A DNA stretch of 23,106 nt from DAOUGC01 sp034429695. Its GTDB lineage: Bacteria > Chloroflexota > Anaerolineae > Anaerolineales > Anaerolineaceae. Each line of letters starts with the position of its first letter. The first letter of the stretch is position 1. Below, piece after piece: positions 1 through 7,873 of the stretch. Both the position numbers and the translations under genes were made by a program. Where the stretch lies: contig DAOUGC010000129.1 in the NCBI GenBank assembly GCA_034429695.1, positions 1-23,106 on the forward strand, in the 5' to 3' direction. The notes under the pieces were generated by a model. The model saw nothing but the letters and a program-made list of their open reading frames with translations. It had not been told where the DNA came from and did no database searches.

Positions 1-93
1 GGTGAATTCAGAGAAGTCGTACAGATACAGCTCCCACATGTGGCGCAAAATGGTTTTATCCGCCAGGGTCGCCGGTTGAATATCGAGGTTCAT
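1..93 (-). CDS. GNAT-family N-acetyltransferase, N-terminal fragment (cut by window edge)
   Basis: Reading leftwards from the ATG at 93, 31 codons are open to the window edge. The visible protein begins MNLDIQPATLADKTILRHMW and continues with an ELYLYDFSEF segment. This is typical of the first strand and helix of GNAT acetyltransferases, which transfer an acetyl group from acetyl-CoA to an amine. The acetyl-CoA-binding motif lies outside the window, so substrate and activity cannot be judged. A G-rich stretch sits directly before the ATG. The gene follows the flavodoxin-like gene on the same strand after 76 bp and may be the third gene of the PadR operon. Recognition is from a short N-terminus only. 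Confidence 0.6.
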   Translation of the reverse strand, partial: MNLDIQPATLADKTILRHMWELYLYDFSEFT

Positions 94-169
94 GCCCCCA
101 TTTTATGCGATAGAGGAGACGAACGCCAGCCTTTACAATCCATCGTCTGGCGATCCTCTCTTGCGTTTC

Positions 170-973
170 TCAAGCCACCCTGGATTTTCGGAATTCCTCT
201 GCGTGCCGCAAGAAGACACACTTGATGCCTCTTCCCGGCAGGTGCTTGAGCAGCCCAAACATCGGTACAGGCATAATCTCGCGATTGGCGCGGCGCTGCG
301 TGGAGGCCGTGATGCGGCCACCCGTTGCCAACTCCATACCCGCCCGCCGATAAGCCGCATGGACGCTGTCCAACACTGCAGGAACCGCCGAACGCACACA
401 AGGGGCGTCGGTTGCTTCTGCGCTACCCGTGAGAAAGGCAGCATTGCGTACCAACAATCCGGCCATGCGGGCATCCATGAAACGCGCGTAGGTCTTGAAA
501 TATTCAATTGCACTGCGCGGGGTTTCATGTTCCAGATTGTCACAGCAGATCAACGGCACAAACGGTTTGGAACACACCCGGCGGTCAACTGCGTGAAACA
601 ACAGGTTGGAATCAGTCAGGATGGTCGAATCAATGGGGCAAATGCCGTAAAAACGCTCAAATAATATTTTGAGCAGCGCTGAGATGTTGAATACATAGAT
701 GGGAGTGGCAAACACCAGTATGTCAGCCTGCGCCATTTGATCAAAGACAAAGGCTGCATCATCCTTTTTGGAGTTCCCCCACACGCACTGCAGCCGGGTG
801 TCCGGCTGCTGACAGTGGCCACATGCCAGACAGGTGTGGATGGTCAACCTGGCCAGATCAATCACCTGGGTTTGCGCACCTGCTTCTTCAGCTCCACGCA
901 AAAGCAGGTCGGTCATGGTACGGGTATGCCCCCGTTCACCCCGATAACTGCCATTAAGGGCCAAAATTTTCAT
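170..973 (-). CDS. NAD(P)H-dependent FMN reductase / flavodoxin-like oxidoreductase
   Basis: A 267-residue soluble protein of the flavodoxin-like fold. Residues 1-30 hold the FMN phosphate-binding start (MKILALNGSYRG then GHTRTM). A Cys cluster TCLACGHC (C48, C51, C54) follows, as in iron-sulfur-flavoprotein-like reductases. ADILVFATPIYVFNIS (about residues 84-100) is the flavin-ring loop. Families of this kind move electrons from NAD(P)H to quinones, nitro compounds or electrophiles. The C-terminal 100 residues are less typical and I assign them no role. The start codon overlaps the PadR stop by 4 bp (ATGA), so translation is probably coupled. PadR regulators often control a neighbouring detoxification gene, so induction by a small toxic compound is the likely logic. 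Substrate unknown. Confidence 0.8.
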   Translation of the reverse strand: MKILALNGSYRGERGHTRTMTDLLLRGAEEAGAQTQVIDLARLTIHTCLACGHCQQPDTRLQCVWGNSKKDDAAFVFDQMAQADILVFATPIYVFNISALLKILFERFYGICPIDSTILTDSNLLFHAVDRRVCSKPFVPLICCDNLEHETPRSAIEYFKTYARFMDARMAGLLVRNAAFLTGSAEATDAPCVRSAVPAVLDSVHAAYRRAGMELATGGRITASTQRRANREIMPVPMFGLLKHLPGRGIKCVFLRHAEEFRKSRVA

Positions 974-1521
974 GTCATCCTCTCTTCAGTGAGGCGCGCA
1001 ATGGCTTTTTCCACCCATGTCAGGTTGCCTTCAATTAATTGCAAACCATAATCCAGGGTCAATTCCTGCACGGCACGCTGTCGTTTCGGCAGGTCAGCGT
1101 CATCGTTCTGACTGGCTTCTTCCATCAAAGACTGCAAGGCGGTGCGTTTTTCAAGCAGGTTGGCGCGCCAGTATTGCAAACGGGCCAGCACCTCATCATC
1201 CCCCAGGTGCGCGGCAAAGAATAACTGGATTAATGGGGCAAAACGCAACTCTGGTACAGGCAGGTCGGCGGTCAGCCAGGTATGCAATTCCTGTTCACCC
1301 GGGGGCGTAATTGTGAACACCTTGCGGTCGGGCCGGGTCTCGCCCTCCACCACTTGCATGGCAACCCAACCATTTTCCTGCAGCCGGGTGAGCGTGCGGT
1401 AGATCTGGCTCTGATCGGCCGGCCAGAAATGTCGCACAGAGCGATCAAACTCCTTTTTGAGATCGTACCCGGTAAATGGCCGCAGACTGAGAAAACCGAG
1501 AATGGCATGATCAAGGGACAT
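970..1521 (-). CDS. PadR-family transcriptional regulator
   Basis: A 183-residue protein. The N-terminal winged helix starts MSLDHAILGFLSLRPFTGYD and includes the recognition region SQIYRTLTRLQENGW (about residues 38-52), the hallmark PadR layout. A helical C-terminal dimerisation region follows (about residues 90-180, Vir_act_alpha_C type). PadR proteins repress by binding dyads near their own promoter and release DNA on sensing a ligand. Here an 18-bp dyad overlaps the promoter 17 bp upstream of the ATG, which fits autorepression. The stop overlaps the start of the flavodoxin-like gene, the presumed target, in the same transcript. Confidence 0.9.
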   Translation of the reverse strand: MSLDHAILGFLSLRPFTGYDLKKEFDRSVRHFWPADQSQIYRTLTRLQENGWVAMQVVEGETRPDRKVFTITPPGEQELHTWLTADLPVPELRFAPLIQLFFAAHLGDDEVLARLQYWRANLLEKRTALQSLMEEASQNDDADLPKRQRAVQELTLDYGLQLIEGNLTWVEKAIARLTEERMT

Positions 1522-1537
1522 GTTTTGCTGCCTATAA

Positions 1538-1581
1538 TATTGGACTAATCCAATAATATCTTAACCAAATAAAAACGTCAA
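1538..1581 (-). promoter_or_regulatory. PadR operon promoter with overlapping operator dyad
   Basis: On the minus strand, TTGACG (1576-1581), a 17-bp spacer and TATTAT (1553-1558) form a near-consensus sigma-70 promoter. An 18-bp inverted repeat, TATTGGA-CTAA-TCCAATA (1538-1555, perfect 7-bp arms), overlaps the end of the -10 box and the expected start site. A repressor bound there would block RNA polymerase. That PadR is the binder is inference from position. Confidence 0.75.
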
Positions 1582-1595
1582 CCCATTCCTTATTT

Positions 1596-1625
1596 TTGAT
1601 TTTATTCTCACCATTTTTGTATACA
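1596..1625 (+). promoter_or_regulatory. Promoter of the caspase-fold lipoprotein gene
   Basis: TTGATT (1596-1601) and TATACA (1620-1625) are separated by 18 bp. The expected transcription start, around 1632, is only one or two bases before the ATG at 1634. There is no room for a Shine-Dalgarno site and none is seen, so the mRNA may be leaderless. It lies back to back with the PadR promoter within 60 bp. Confidence 0.5.
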
Positions 1626-1633
1626 ATTAACCC

Positions 1634-3442
1634 ATGCGACGTTTCATCCTGTCAGCATTAATTACGCTGCTTTTGCTGCCTTGTCTGGTAAGTTGCGCGG
1701 CTCACAGTGACATTTATCCTTCCACCTGCCCCGTGGCGGTGCTGGCTGACCCGCAGGATGGTTTTCACCCGCTGGCTGTGCGCATTGCCGATGAATTGCA
1801 GGCGCCCCTCCTGGATAATCTGGACACTGCCATGACCTGCAAACCGCACACATTGGTGTGGGTATCCGAGCCGTATCGCCTTAATGATGCTGTGATGGTG
1901 CGCATGGGCCAGGCACAGCGCCAGCAACCGTTTTCACTCGGATTGATCACCGCCTCAGACATCATCACCGCCGGACGATTATGGGATTCCGGTGGGATGG
2001 TACCATCCGGCAGCATGGCCGCAGCCCATGGGGAATTCCCCGGCGAGAAGATCGCAGCGCCGGAATGGATCGATTTCACTGCCACCAACCCCATCCCGCA
2101 ACCCCTCACCACCACCGACCTGGCGAGCTTTCTCCAGACCGGCGATTACCTGACTTTTTCGGGCCATGGCTCCAATGGTTACTGGCGACTGGACGAATCA
2201 ACCCGTTTTTCAGCATCCATGGTCCCATCGTTGGACGGTGTGGTGGTCAGTGCTGCCAGTTGTCAAACAGCCCGCCCCTGGGAGCCCAACTCAATCGCGT
2301 TGCGTTTCATTGACCAGGGTGCGGCTGCCTATGCTGGCTATACCTACAGTCCAAATGCGGGCTTCATGATGGGGGCGTACGGTGGTCTGCCCTTCAAGCA
2401 TACCTGGCCCGGCTTCACCATCGCCGATGTGGTGCTGGTGCAAAACCAGGCTTCACTCAAGGGCTTTGCCAGTCTGCCGTTTTATCACCTGCTGGGCAAC
2501 CCATTCATCCATATGCGCACCGATCCGCCCTATCGCGTGCTCTCTGATGAAACGGCGGGCAATCTGCGCATCCTGCGCCTTGAATTTGCACAGACCGGTA
2601 TTTTACCGGTGCGTATCCCTGACGGTGGAAAGTACAGCTTTGTTCAGGTAAAGGGTGTTTCCAGCGCGGCGGATGCTGACATTGCCTACAACTACCGCCT
2701 GCAAATGGCCGTACAGGGAGGGGACCGCCTGTTATTGATCGACAATCCCTCTCCCACACTGGAGATCCGCATGTTGCGCAACGCGCCCGTCGCATGGTGG
2801 CTGGCCGATACCCTGCTCGATTCTCTGGATGCCGCACTGCTTTTCCTGCCGTTGGATGGCGGCAATCTGATCGCCATTCTGGGTGTACTGTTGCTGGCCG
2901 GGGCCGCATTCATTGCCCGCCGCCTGCCCCACCCCAGGCGACACCCGGAAGATTCCCCCACTGCCAGGTGGCAGCCATCCCCTCAATCCCAGGTGATCGG
3001 CGCGCTTGCCATCGGGCTGACTTTTGCTGCCTTCCACGGCCTGTACGCCCTGCTGCGCACCGACCAATTGAGCATGGTGGAAAAACCGGTTGGGTTGGAA
3101 TGGTTAAGCCTGCCAGCCACCTTCATACAGGTGGGCTTTGGCGCGCTGCTCTTCCTGGGCGGGCGCAGGGTGCTTGGTCTGTTGACGGCAAACTTTCTAA
3201 ACATATTCGGCTGCCTGTTTGGCACGGTCAGCATGCTTGTTTTTAACCTGTTACTTAAGGCAGAAGTTGGAGCGGGATTGTATAATTACGCCCTGGGGGT
3301 GCTCCCCATACCCGCCCTGCTGCTTGGCCTGGCCATTTGCTGGATGGTCTTTGGCACAGCACGGAGAATCATAAAGAACAGGCAGGCTGCCTTTGATCAT
3401 ACAACTGCAACAACACCCGGAATACTCCACCCATCAGGATAA
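1634..3442 (+). CDS. Gingipain-like (C25/caspase-fold) lipoprotein with C-terminal membrane domain
   Basis: A 602-residue protein. Residues 1-21 are a lipoprotein signal peptide ending in the lipobox LVSC (Cys21). Residues about 30-300 resemble the catalytic region of peptidase family C25 and the wider caspase fold. TFSGHGSNGYW contains the presumed catalytic His178, and VVVSAASCQTAR the presumed Cys210. The 32-residue His-Cys distance is close to that of gingipain R. ALRFIDQGAAAYAGYT and a closing LLGNPFIHMR also fit that family. A beta-rich region (about 310-380) follows, then about five hydrophobic segments (roughly 409-428, 452-473, 491-510, 515-541, 551-574). A lipid-anchored protease head on a membrane domain is unusual. 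Likely role: extracytoplasmic proteolysis or processing; substrate unknown. A start without a Shine-Dalgarno site is discussed at the promoter. Confidence 0.65.
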   Translation: MRRFILSALITLLLLPCLVSCAAHSDIYPSTCPVAVLADPQDGFHPLAVRIADELQAPLLDNLDTAMTCKPHTLVWVSEPYRLNDAVMVRMGQAQRQQPFSLGLITASDIITAGRLWDSGGMVPSGSMAAAHGEFPGEKIAAPEWIDFTATNPIPQPLTTTDLASFLQTGDYLTFSGHGSNGYWRLDESTRFSASMVPSLDGVVVSAASCQTARPWEPNSIALRFIDQGAAAYAGYTYSPNAGFMMGAYGGLPFKHTWPGFTIADVVLVQNQASLKGFASLPFYHLLGNPFIHMRTDPPYRVLSDETAGNLRILRLEFAQTGILPVRIPDGGKYSFVQVKGVSSAADADIAYNYRLQMAVQGGDRLLLIDNPSPTLEIRMLRNAPVAWWLADTLLDSLDAALLFLPLDGGNLIAILGVLLLAGAAFIARRLPHPRRHPEDSPTARWQPSPQSQVIGALAIGLTFAAFHGLYALLRTDQLSMVEKPVGLEWLSLPATFIQVGFGALLFLGGRRVLGLLTANFLNIFGCLFGTVSMLVFNLLLKAEVGAGLYNYALGVLPIPALLLGLAICWMVFGTARRIIKNRQAAFDHTTATTPGILHPSG

Positions 3443-3443
3443 C

Positions 3444-4088
3444 ATGCTCCTGATCGAGCGCTGCCGCGCGGCTGCCGCCGCCTGGCAGACCGGCGGGCAA
3501 ACCTTTGTCCATAAATCCGGCTTGAAGATTTCGCACGCAGACGCTGTTGACATGCTCAAACGGCTGTCTGACCTGCTGATTGAGTACAACAACCGCATGT
3601 GGGAGGATTTTCCCTACTGCCGGGATTGTCTTGGAAAATGCTGCACGCGCGTCGCCACGCGCATTGAAACCCTCGACGGCGCAGCAGTGGCCTTGCTTGG
3701 CCTGCAGGACCCGGTCATCCCTGACCCATTGTTTTTCAGCGGCATGCAGTGCATTTACATGAGCCAGACCGGTTGCACCTGGCAGGGCATCTGGCGGCCA
3801 ATCAAATGCTGGATGTACTTCTGCCTGGGTCCGCAACCCAGCATGTCAAACGACGAAATCAACCGCCGTTATGAAGAACTGTCAAACGCTTTGGCATTGC
3901 CGGTGGAGGCCATGCTGCCCGCCCCACTGGCGCGCATGGCGCAACGCAGCCCCGATTATGCCCGTACAGGCATCAAAGGCATGGTCACCTATCCAAACGG
4001 GTTTTCCCAGTGGCTGGTGGACGTGACCGATGAGCTGTTCGCACAGCCCATGCTGGCGCTGCTACCAGAAAACCTGCCAGCAGACTGA
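3444..4088 (+). CDS. YkgJ-like Cys-rich protein (putative Zn/Fe-chelating CxxCxxxCC family)
   Basis: 214 residues from the ATG at 3444, chosen because AGGA lies about 6 bp upstream and this start follows the previous stop by one base. An in-frame ATG at 3393 would add 17 residues and overlap the preceding gene. The core is YCRDCLGKCC (C59, C62, C66, C67), followed by GCTW (C111), KCWMYFC (C122 and C127). This is the cysteine arrangement of the YkgJ family, thought to chelate zinc or iron, with no established reaction. No signal peptide or membrane span is visible, so it is probably cytoplasmic. Co-transcription with the caspase-fold gene is very likely given the 1-bp gap and the shared terminator. 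Confidence 0.7.
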   Translation: MLLIERCRAAAAAWQTGGQTFVHKSGLKISHADAVDMLKRLSDLLIEYNNRMWEDFPYCRDCLGKCCTRVATRIETLDGAAVALLGLQDPVIPDPLFFSGMQCIYMSQTGCTWQGIWRPIKCWMYFCLGPQPSMSNDEINRRYEELSNALALPVEAMLPAPLARMAQRSPDYARTGIKGMVTYPNGFSQWLVDVTDELFAQPMLALLPENLPAD

Positions 4089-4109
4089 GATCCACATCCG
4101 CGACCCTGC

Positions 4110-4143
4110 ATCACACCACCTGTACACGGTGGTGTGATTTTTG
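4110..4143 (+). terminator. Rho-independent terminator
   Basis: A perfect stem with arm TCACACCACC (4111-4120) pairs with 4128-4137 around a 7-nt loop. One further A-T pair and a T-tract follow. It closes the two-gene caspase-fold/YkgJ-like operon. Confidence 0.9.
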
Positions 4144-4266
4144 CCATCCCTTATCCATTCAAGATTGGGTATTTTCCCTGTAGTAATTTAAATTTATTGG
4201 AGTATGATATTGTTACTCTTTAATGTTATTTTTTGGCGAGCTTCGGCAGAAAGAGAGGTTTGGGGG

Positions 4267-6786
4267 ATGATGACCGAGACGCCGGTTTCGATGAGTAATC
4301 AATTCAGATTGAGGGTCTTCGCCCTCCTGACTGTCGGAACCGCTGTATTTTCCATTGTTGAAAACATCGCCAGGTTGATCTCAGGAAAGAGCCTGCATAC
4401 GTCACCGCTCACGGTGGTGTACCTGCTGTTTTTTGCCTGGTTCATGGCTGTTTTCGCGCGCCGCGCCGGCAACCCAGCATTTAAAGCAGGCGCGGCCATT
4501 GGCGTTCTCGTGCTTGCCTTCGGGAATTTATGGCAATTGAATTACCATCTGCGCCAGATGCGCGGTGATCAGGCATCCGCCCAGCCGGTTTATACCGAAC
4601 TTGAATACTTTCTGTTTGATCATTACTCCCCCAACACGGCTGTGTTATTTTTTCTGGCAGCCGTCAGCCTGTTGTTTTTCATGATCCCGGGCAAACGCCT
4701 TGCCCTGCGGGATGCCGCCACGGTTACGGCGATCATGATCCTGGTATCGGGTGCAGTGATCCTGGTCAGCAGCGTGCAATCGGCGGTGGTGGACCCACCC
4801 TGGGTCACACCCATCCCGGCTTCCACCGCCTTTGGGTTTGTGATGCTTGGCGCGGGGTTGCTATCCATATACGATCACCAACCCCGCCCATACAGCTATT
4901 TAATTGTTTCCATTGTGATCTCAATTGGCATCGCTGCTTCCATGCTTGGCTTCATCCTCATCGAGCGCTATCAGCGCATTAACCGTGAAGATCAGTTTGA
5001 CGGACAGGCCGGCGCCGCTGCAACCGCCATTCAGCGCAATCTTGAAGCCAGCCTGGATGTGCTCTCTGGCACCACCAGCTTCTTTTATGTCTCCAACCAG
5101 ATCACCCGGCAGGATTATCACACCTTCACCAGTGGATTGATCAACCAGCAGGACGGCCTGCAAGCCCTGGCCTGGGTTGAAAAGGTGGAGGTGGATCAGC
5201 GCAGTGATCTTGAAAACAATCAACGCCGTCAGGGGATCAAATCCTTCATCATTACTGAAATCGATATCAACGGCTCATTGATCCCTGCAGGAGAACGCGG
5301 CACGTATTATCCTGTTATTTATATTGAACCGGAGACCAGCAATCGGTCAGCCCTTGGGTTTGACATGGCATCCAACCCAACCCGCAGAAAAGCCATGCAG
5401 GAAGCCGCCCGTACCGGACGGATGACCTTCACTCCACCCGAATGGCTGACTGAAAATGGAGAAAACCAACCCGCCATGCTGGTGTTCATGCCGGTGTTCA
5501 TATCCGACCCGGCATTTAACCAGGTTGACCAACCCGCCTCGCAATTGCGTGGCTTTGTGGTCGGTCAACTGGAGGCACAACGCGTGGTGCAGTCGGCATT
5601 GGGCGCTGAGACCATGCGTGACATGCTGCTGCAAATCACCGATATCACAGAACCGGACACACCCCAAATGGTGTTCGACTCACTTCCCGCTGACTTTCTC
5701 GCGCAGGGGCGCATGAGCCACCGCGACAGCTATGAGGTGGCCGGTCGCATCTGGCAATTTGACCTTTACTCGGCTTCGCTGCCGGAACAACCCACAATCT
5801 CATGGATCGCCTGGGCAACGTTGCTGGGAGGCCTCTCCCTGTCCGCCGTCTTTGGGTTTTACCTGCTAAACGCTGCCCGCCATACCTACACGCTTGAGCA
5901 GGCTGAGCTGGCGCTGCGCGAATCAGAATTGCGCTATCGGGCAGTGGTGGAAAGCGCATCCGAGGCCATCGTCACCGCCAACCACCACAGCACGATCATC
6001 ACATGGAACCGCGGCGCTCAGGAAATTTTCGGATGGAGCGCCGATGAAGCCATCGGCATGCCGGTTGACACCCTGCTCTCACCGCAGTCCATCGACAAGT
6101 TTCAAATGCTGCGCAGCAGCCGCACGCGCACGCTGAAGATTGAAGCTTCCACCGGTGTGCTGGAGCTGGACGGGCAGCGAAAAAATGGGAAAAATTTCCC
6201 CATTGAGTTGTCCATCACCACCTGGTCGTTAAAGGGCAGCCGCTATTACAGCATGATCATCCGTGACGCCACCGAGCGCAAAGAGGCTGAGAACCGCCTG
6301 CGCTACCTGAGCACTCACGATGTGCTCACCGGTCTTTACAACCGCGCTTACTTTGAGACCGAAGTGGAACGCCTGGAATACAGCCGCATGTTCCCGGTCT
6401 CAGTTGTGGTGGCAGACCTGGACGACTTTAAACAAATAAATGATAACTACGGACACGCGGTGGGAGATATCGCCCTGCAAAACGCAGCCGAGATCCTGCG
6501 CTCGCCCTTCCGCGGAGAAGACCTGGTGGCCCGTTTGGGCGGTGATGAGTTCGCCGTGCTGCTTCCCAATGTGGATGAAGAAACCGCGCTCAGCCTGGTT
6601 GAACGCATCCGCCATCATCAGGATGAATTTAATGCCCGCCCTGATGTGATCCCGGTACATTTCTCCATCGGCGCGTGTACCACTGAGATTGGCATGACTG
6701 TGGCGCACGCCCTGAAAAATGCTGACATGAACATGTATCGTGACAAAGCCCGCCGCAAAAATGGCCCCGGCGAGAAGATTGCCTGA
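4267..6786 (+). CDS. Membrane diguanylate cyclase: 7TM-CHASE-TM-PAS-GGDEF
   Basis: Makes cyclic di-GMP from two GTP at the membrane in response to a signal. I chose the ATG at 4267 because AGAGAGG lies 8 bp upstream. The frame is open back to an ATG at 4204, which would give 860 residues, but GGAG there is only 1 nt away. From 4267 it has 839 residues: about seven hydrophobic segments in the first 230, a CHASE-type extracytoplasmic region (about 241-485), a TM segment (about 511-533), PAS (about 551-670) and GGDEF (about 675-835). The active site reads GGDEF starting at residue 758. It is preceded by RGED five residues upstream, an intact I-site (RxxD) for product inhibition. THDVLTGLYNR marks the start of the GGDEF domain. 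Catalysis looks intact. It ends 1 bp from the convergent EEP gene, with no terminator between. Confidence 0.88.
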   Translation: MMTETPVSMSNQFRLRVFALLTVGTAVFSIVENIARLISGKSLHTSPLTVVYLLFFAWFMAVFARRAGNPAFKAGAAIGVLVLAFGNLWQLNYHLRQMRGDQASAQPVYTELEYFLFDHYSPNTAVLFFLAAVSLLFFMIPGKRLALRDAATVTAIMILVSGAVILVSSVQSAVVDPPWVTPIPASTAFGFVMLGAGLLSIYDHQPRPYSYLIVSIVISIGIAASMLGFILIERYQRINREDQFDGQAGAAATAIQRNLEASLDVLSGTTSFFYVSNQITRQDYHTFTSGLINQQDGLQALAWVEKVEVDQRSDLENNQRRQGIKSFIITEIDINGSLIPAGERGTYYPVIYIEPETSNRSALGFDMASNPTRRKAMQEAARTGRMTFTPPEWLTENGENQPAMLVFMPVFISDPAFNQVDQPASQLRGFVVGQLEAQRVVQSALGAETMRDMLLQITDITEPDTPQMVFDSLPADFLAQGRMSHRDSYEVAGRIWQFDLYSASLPEQPTISWIAWATLLGGLSLSAVFGFYLLNAARHTYTLEQAELALRESELRYRAVVESASEAIVTANHHSTIITWNRGAQEIFGWSADEAIGMPVDTLLSPQSIDKFQMLRSSRTRTLKIEASTGVLELDGQRKNGKNFPIELSITTWSLKGSRYYSMIIRDATERKEAENRLRYLSTHDVLTGLYNRAYFETEVERLEYSRMFPVSVVVADLDDFKQINDNYGHAVGDIALQNAAEILRSPFRGEDLVARLGGDEFAVLLPNVDEETALSLVERIRHHQDEFNARPDVIPVHFSIGACTTEIGMTVAHALKNADMNMYRDKARRKNGPGEKIA

Positions 6787-6787
6787 A

Positions 6788-7552
6788 TCAATCCTCCATC
6801 TCTGCGTACAGCCCCAGATGGTCCGACATACCCTCGCTTGCATTTGTTTCCGGCTCACAGTTCCCGGGCGAGGAACCCACTGTTTGAATTGATATCACCC
6901 TGGAGAGCATTTCCGCCGGCATGCGAATGTAATCTATGCGCACCGTGGGGGAAGGCGCTTCAAAGGTGTACCCGGGTTCCCCAGGGCACAACGCCTGCCA
7001 TGCATCCTGCCAGCCAGCGTTCTGCAGCCGCTGCATGGGTGCAGAATCGGGAGGCTGGTTAAAATCTCCCACCAGCAGGCGGCGGCCCCTGGCTTCACCG
7101 GCGACAACCAAAAATTCATTCACATTTTCCTCCGCCTGAGCCGTCACCCATGAGAAGTGGGCATTAAAAACCTCCACCACTCCCCCCACTGCAGCAACCC
7201 GCACCTGCATCACCGCCCGCTTGAATGGGTCTTCAGTACCTTCCATGCGGGTCAAAGCATGCATGTGCACACTCTCAAGCGGCAAGCGTGAAAGCACCCC
7301 CATGCCGTCGTTGCCGCCCTGCGGGTGGCTCATCACCGGCTGGTAGGAGTGATGCAGGTACTCCGGCAGGCTTTCAGCCAGTTGCTTTACGCTGTCCCGC
7401 CCGCCCTCAAGGTCGGGTTCTGCATGGGCAGCTTGAAACAAAACCACATCGGGGTGCACCCCGGCGATGCGGTTGATAACAATCGCGCGCCTGGCAGGCC
7501 ATGCCCCGTGCTTGTCAGCATACACATTGAGGTTTAAAGTCATGATTTTCAT
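6788..7552 (-). CDS. Endonuclease/exonuclease/phosphatase (EEP) family protein, active-site Glu absent
   Basis: 254 residues with the ordered motifs of the DNase I/exonuclease III/sphingomyelinase fold: MTLNLNV (Asn7), NAHFSW (His132), GDFN (Asp163, Asn165), RIDYI (Asp207) and the final SDH (Asp244, His245). Family members are metal-dependent phosphodiesterases or phosphatases acting on nucleic acids, phosphoinositides or sphingolipids. The metal-binding Glu, normally directly after the Gln of a LQE motif, is Ala here (VVLFQAA, Ala41). Activity may therefore be reduced or altered. No signal peptide is visible, so a cytoplasmic site is likely. It is downstream of the DUF1328 gene with an 84-bp gap that contains a possible weak terminator. 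Confidence 0.8.
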   Translation of the reverse strand: MKIMTLNLNVYADKHGAWPARRAIVINRIAGVHPDVVLFQAAHAEPDLEGGRDSVKQLAESLPEYLHHSYQPVMSHPQGGNDGMGVLSRLPLESVHMHALTRMEGTEDPFKRAVMQVRVAAVGGVVEVFNAHFSWVTAQAEENVNEFLVVAGEARGRRLLVGDFNQPPDSAPMQRLQNAGWQDAWQALCPGEPGYTFEAPSPTVRIDYIRMPAEMLSRVISIQTVGSSPGNCEPETNASEGMSDHLGLYAEMED

Positions 7553-7570
7553 ATATCCCCGCTCCTCTTT

Positions 7571-7602
7571 AAAAGCGTAGGCGGCCTCCAGAAAGACCGC
7601 CT
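7571..7602 (-). terminator. Possible weak terminator after the DUF1328 gene
   Basis: On the minus strand, AGGCGG (7602-7597) can pair with CCGCCT (7584-7579) across a 12-nt loop, and CTTTT follows shortly. The loop is long and the T-run short. It may only attenuate read-through into the EEP gene. Confidence 0.3.
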
Positions 7603-7636
7603 CCCTTGTCCATATACAACCGTCCCTGCCAACCGA

Positions 7637-7798
7637 TTAGATTCGCCGTCGTCCAAATACCAACGAGAGGACAAACAGCACCAGAAACACCCAAAAGATG
7701 ATTTTTGCCAGTTCGGCAGCCGCCCCGGCGATCCCTGCAAAGCCCAGCACTGCGGCGATCAAGGCGACAACCAGTAAAATAATGGACCAACGTAACAT
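7637..7798 (-). CDS. DUF1328 small membrane protein (YtjA/UPF0391 type)
   Basis: A 53-residue protein starting MLRWSIILLVVALIAAVLGF. Two hydrophobic spans are joined by a Gly/Ala turn (GIAGAAAELAK), and the protein ends in FGRRR. This matches the length and pattern of the DUF1328/YtjA family of inner-membrane miniproteins, whose role is not established and which are often linked to stress or envelope conditions. The start is set by a strong AGGAGGT about 6 nt upstream of the ATG at 7798; longer versions have no such site. It lies 75 bp downstream of the PRC-barrel gene and is probably co-transcribed with it. Confidence 0.88.
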   Translation of the reverse strand: MLRWSIILLVVALIAAVLGFAGIAGAAAELAKIIFWVFLVLFVLSLVFGRRRI

Positions 7799-7873
7799 GA
7801 GACTACCTCCTATTGATAATGAGCCGGCTTTTATGCGGCGGGTTCCCACCGGGGAGCCACGGGAGATGGACAC

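Noticed and set aside
2030..2041. Perfect palindrome GGGGAATTCCCC resembling the promoter dyads
   Set aside because: It lies inside the coding region of the caspase-fold lipoprotein, has no second dyad and no -35/-10 in register.
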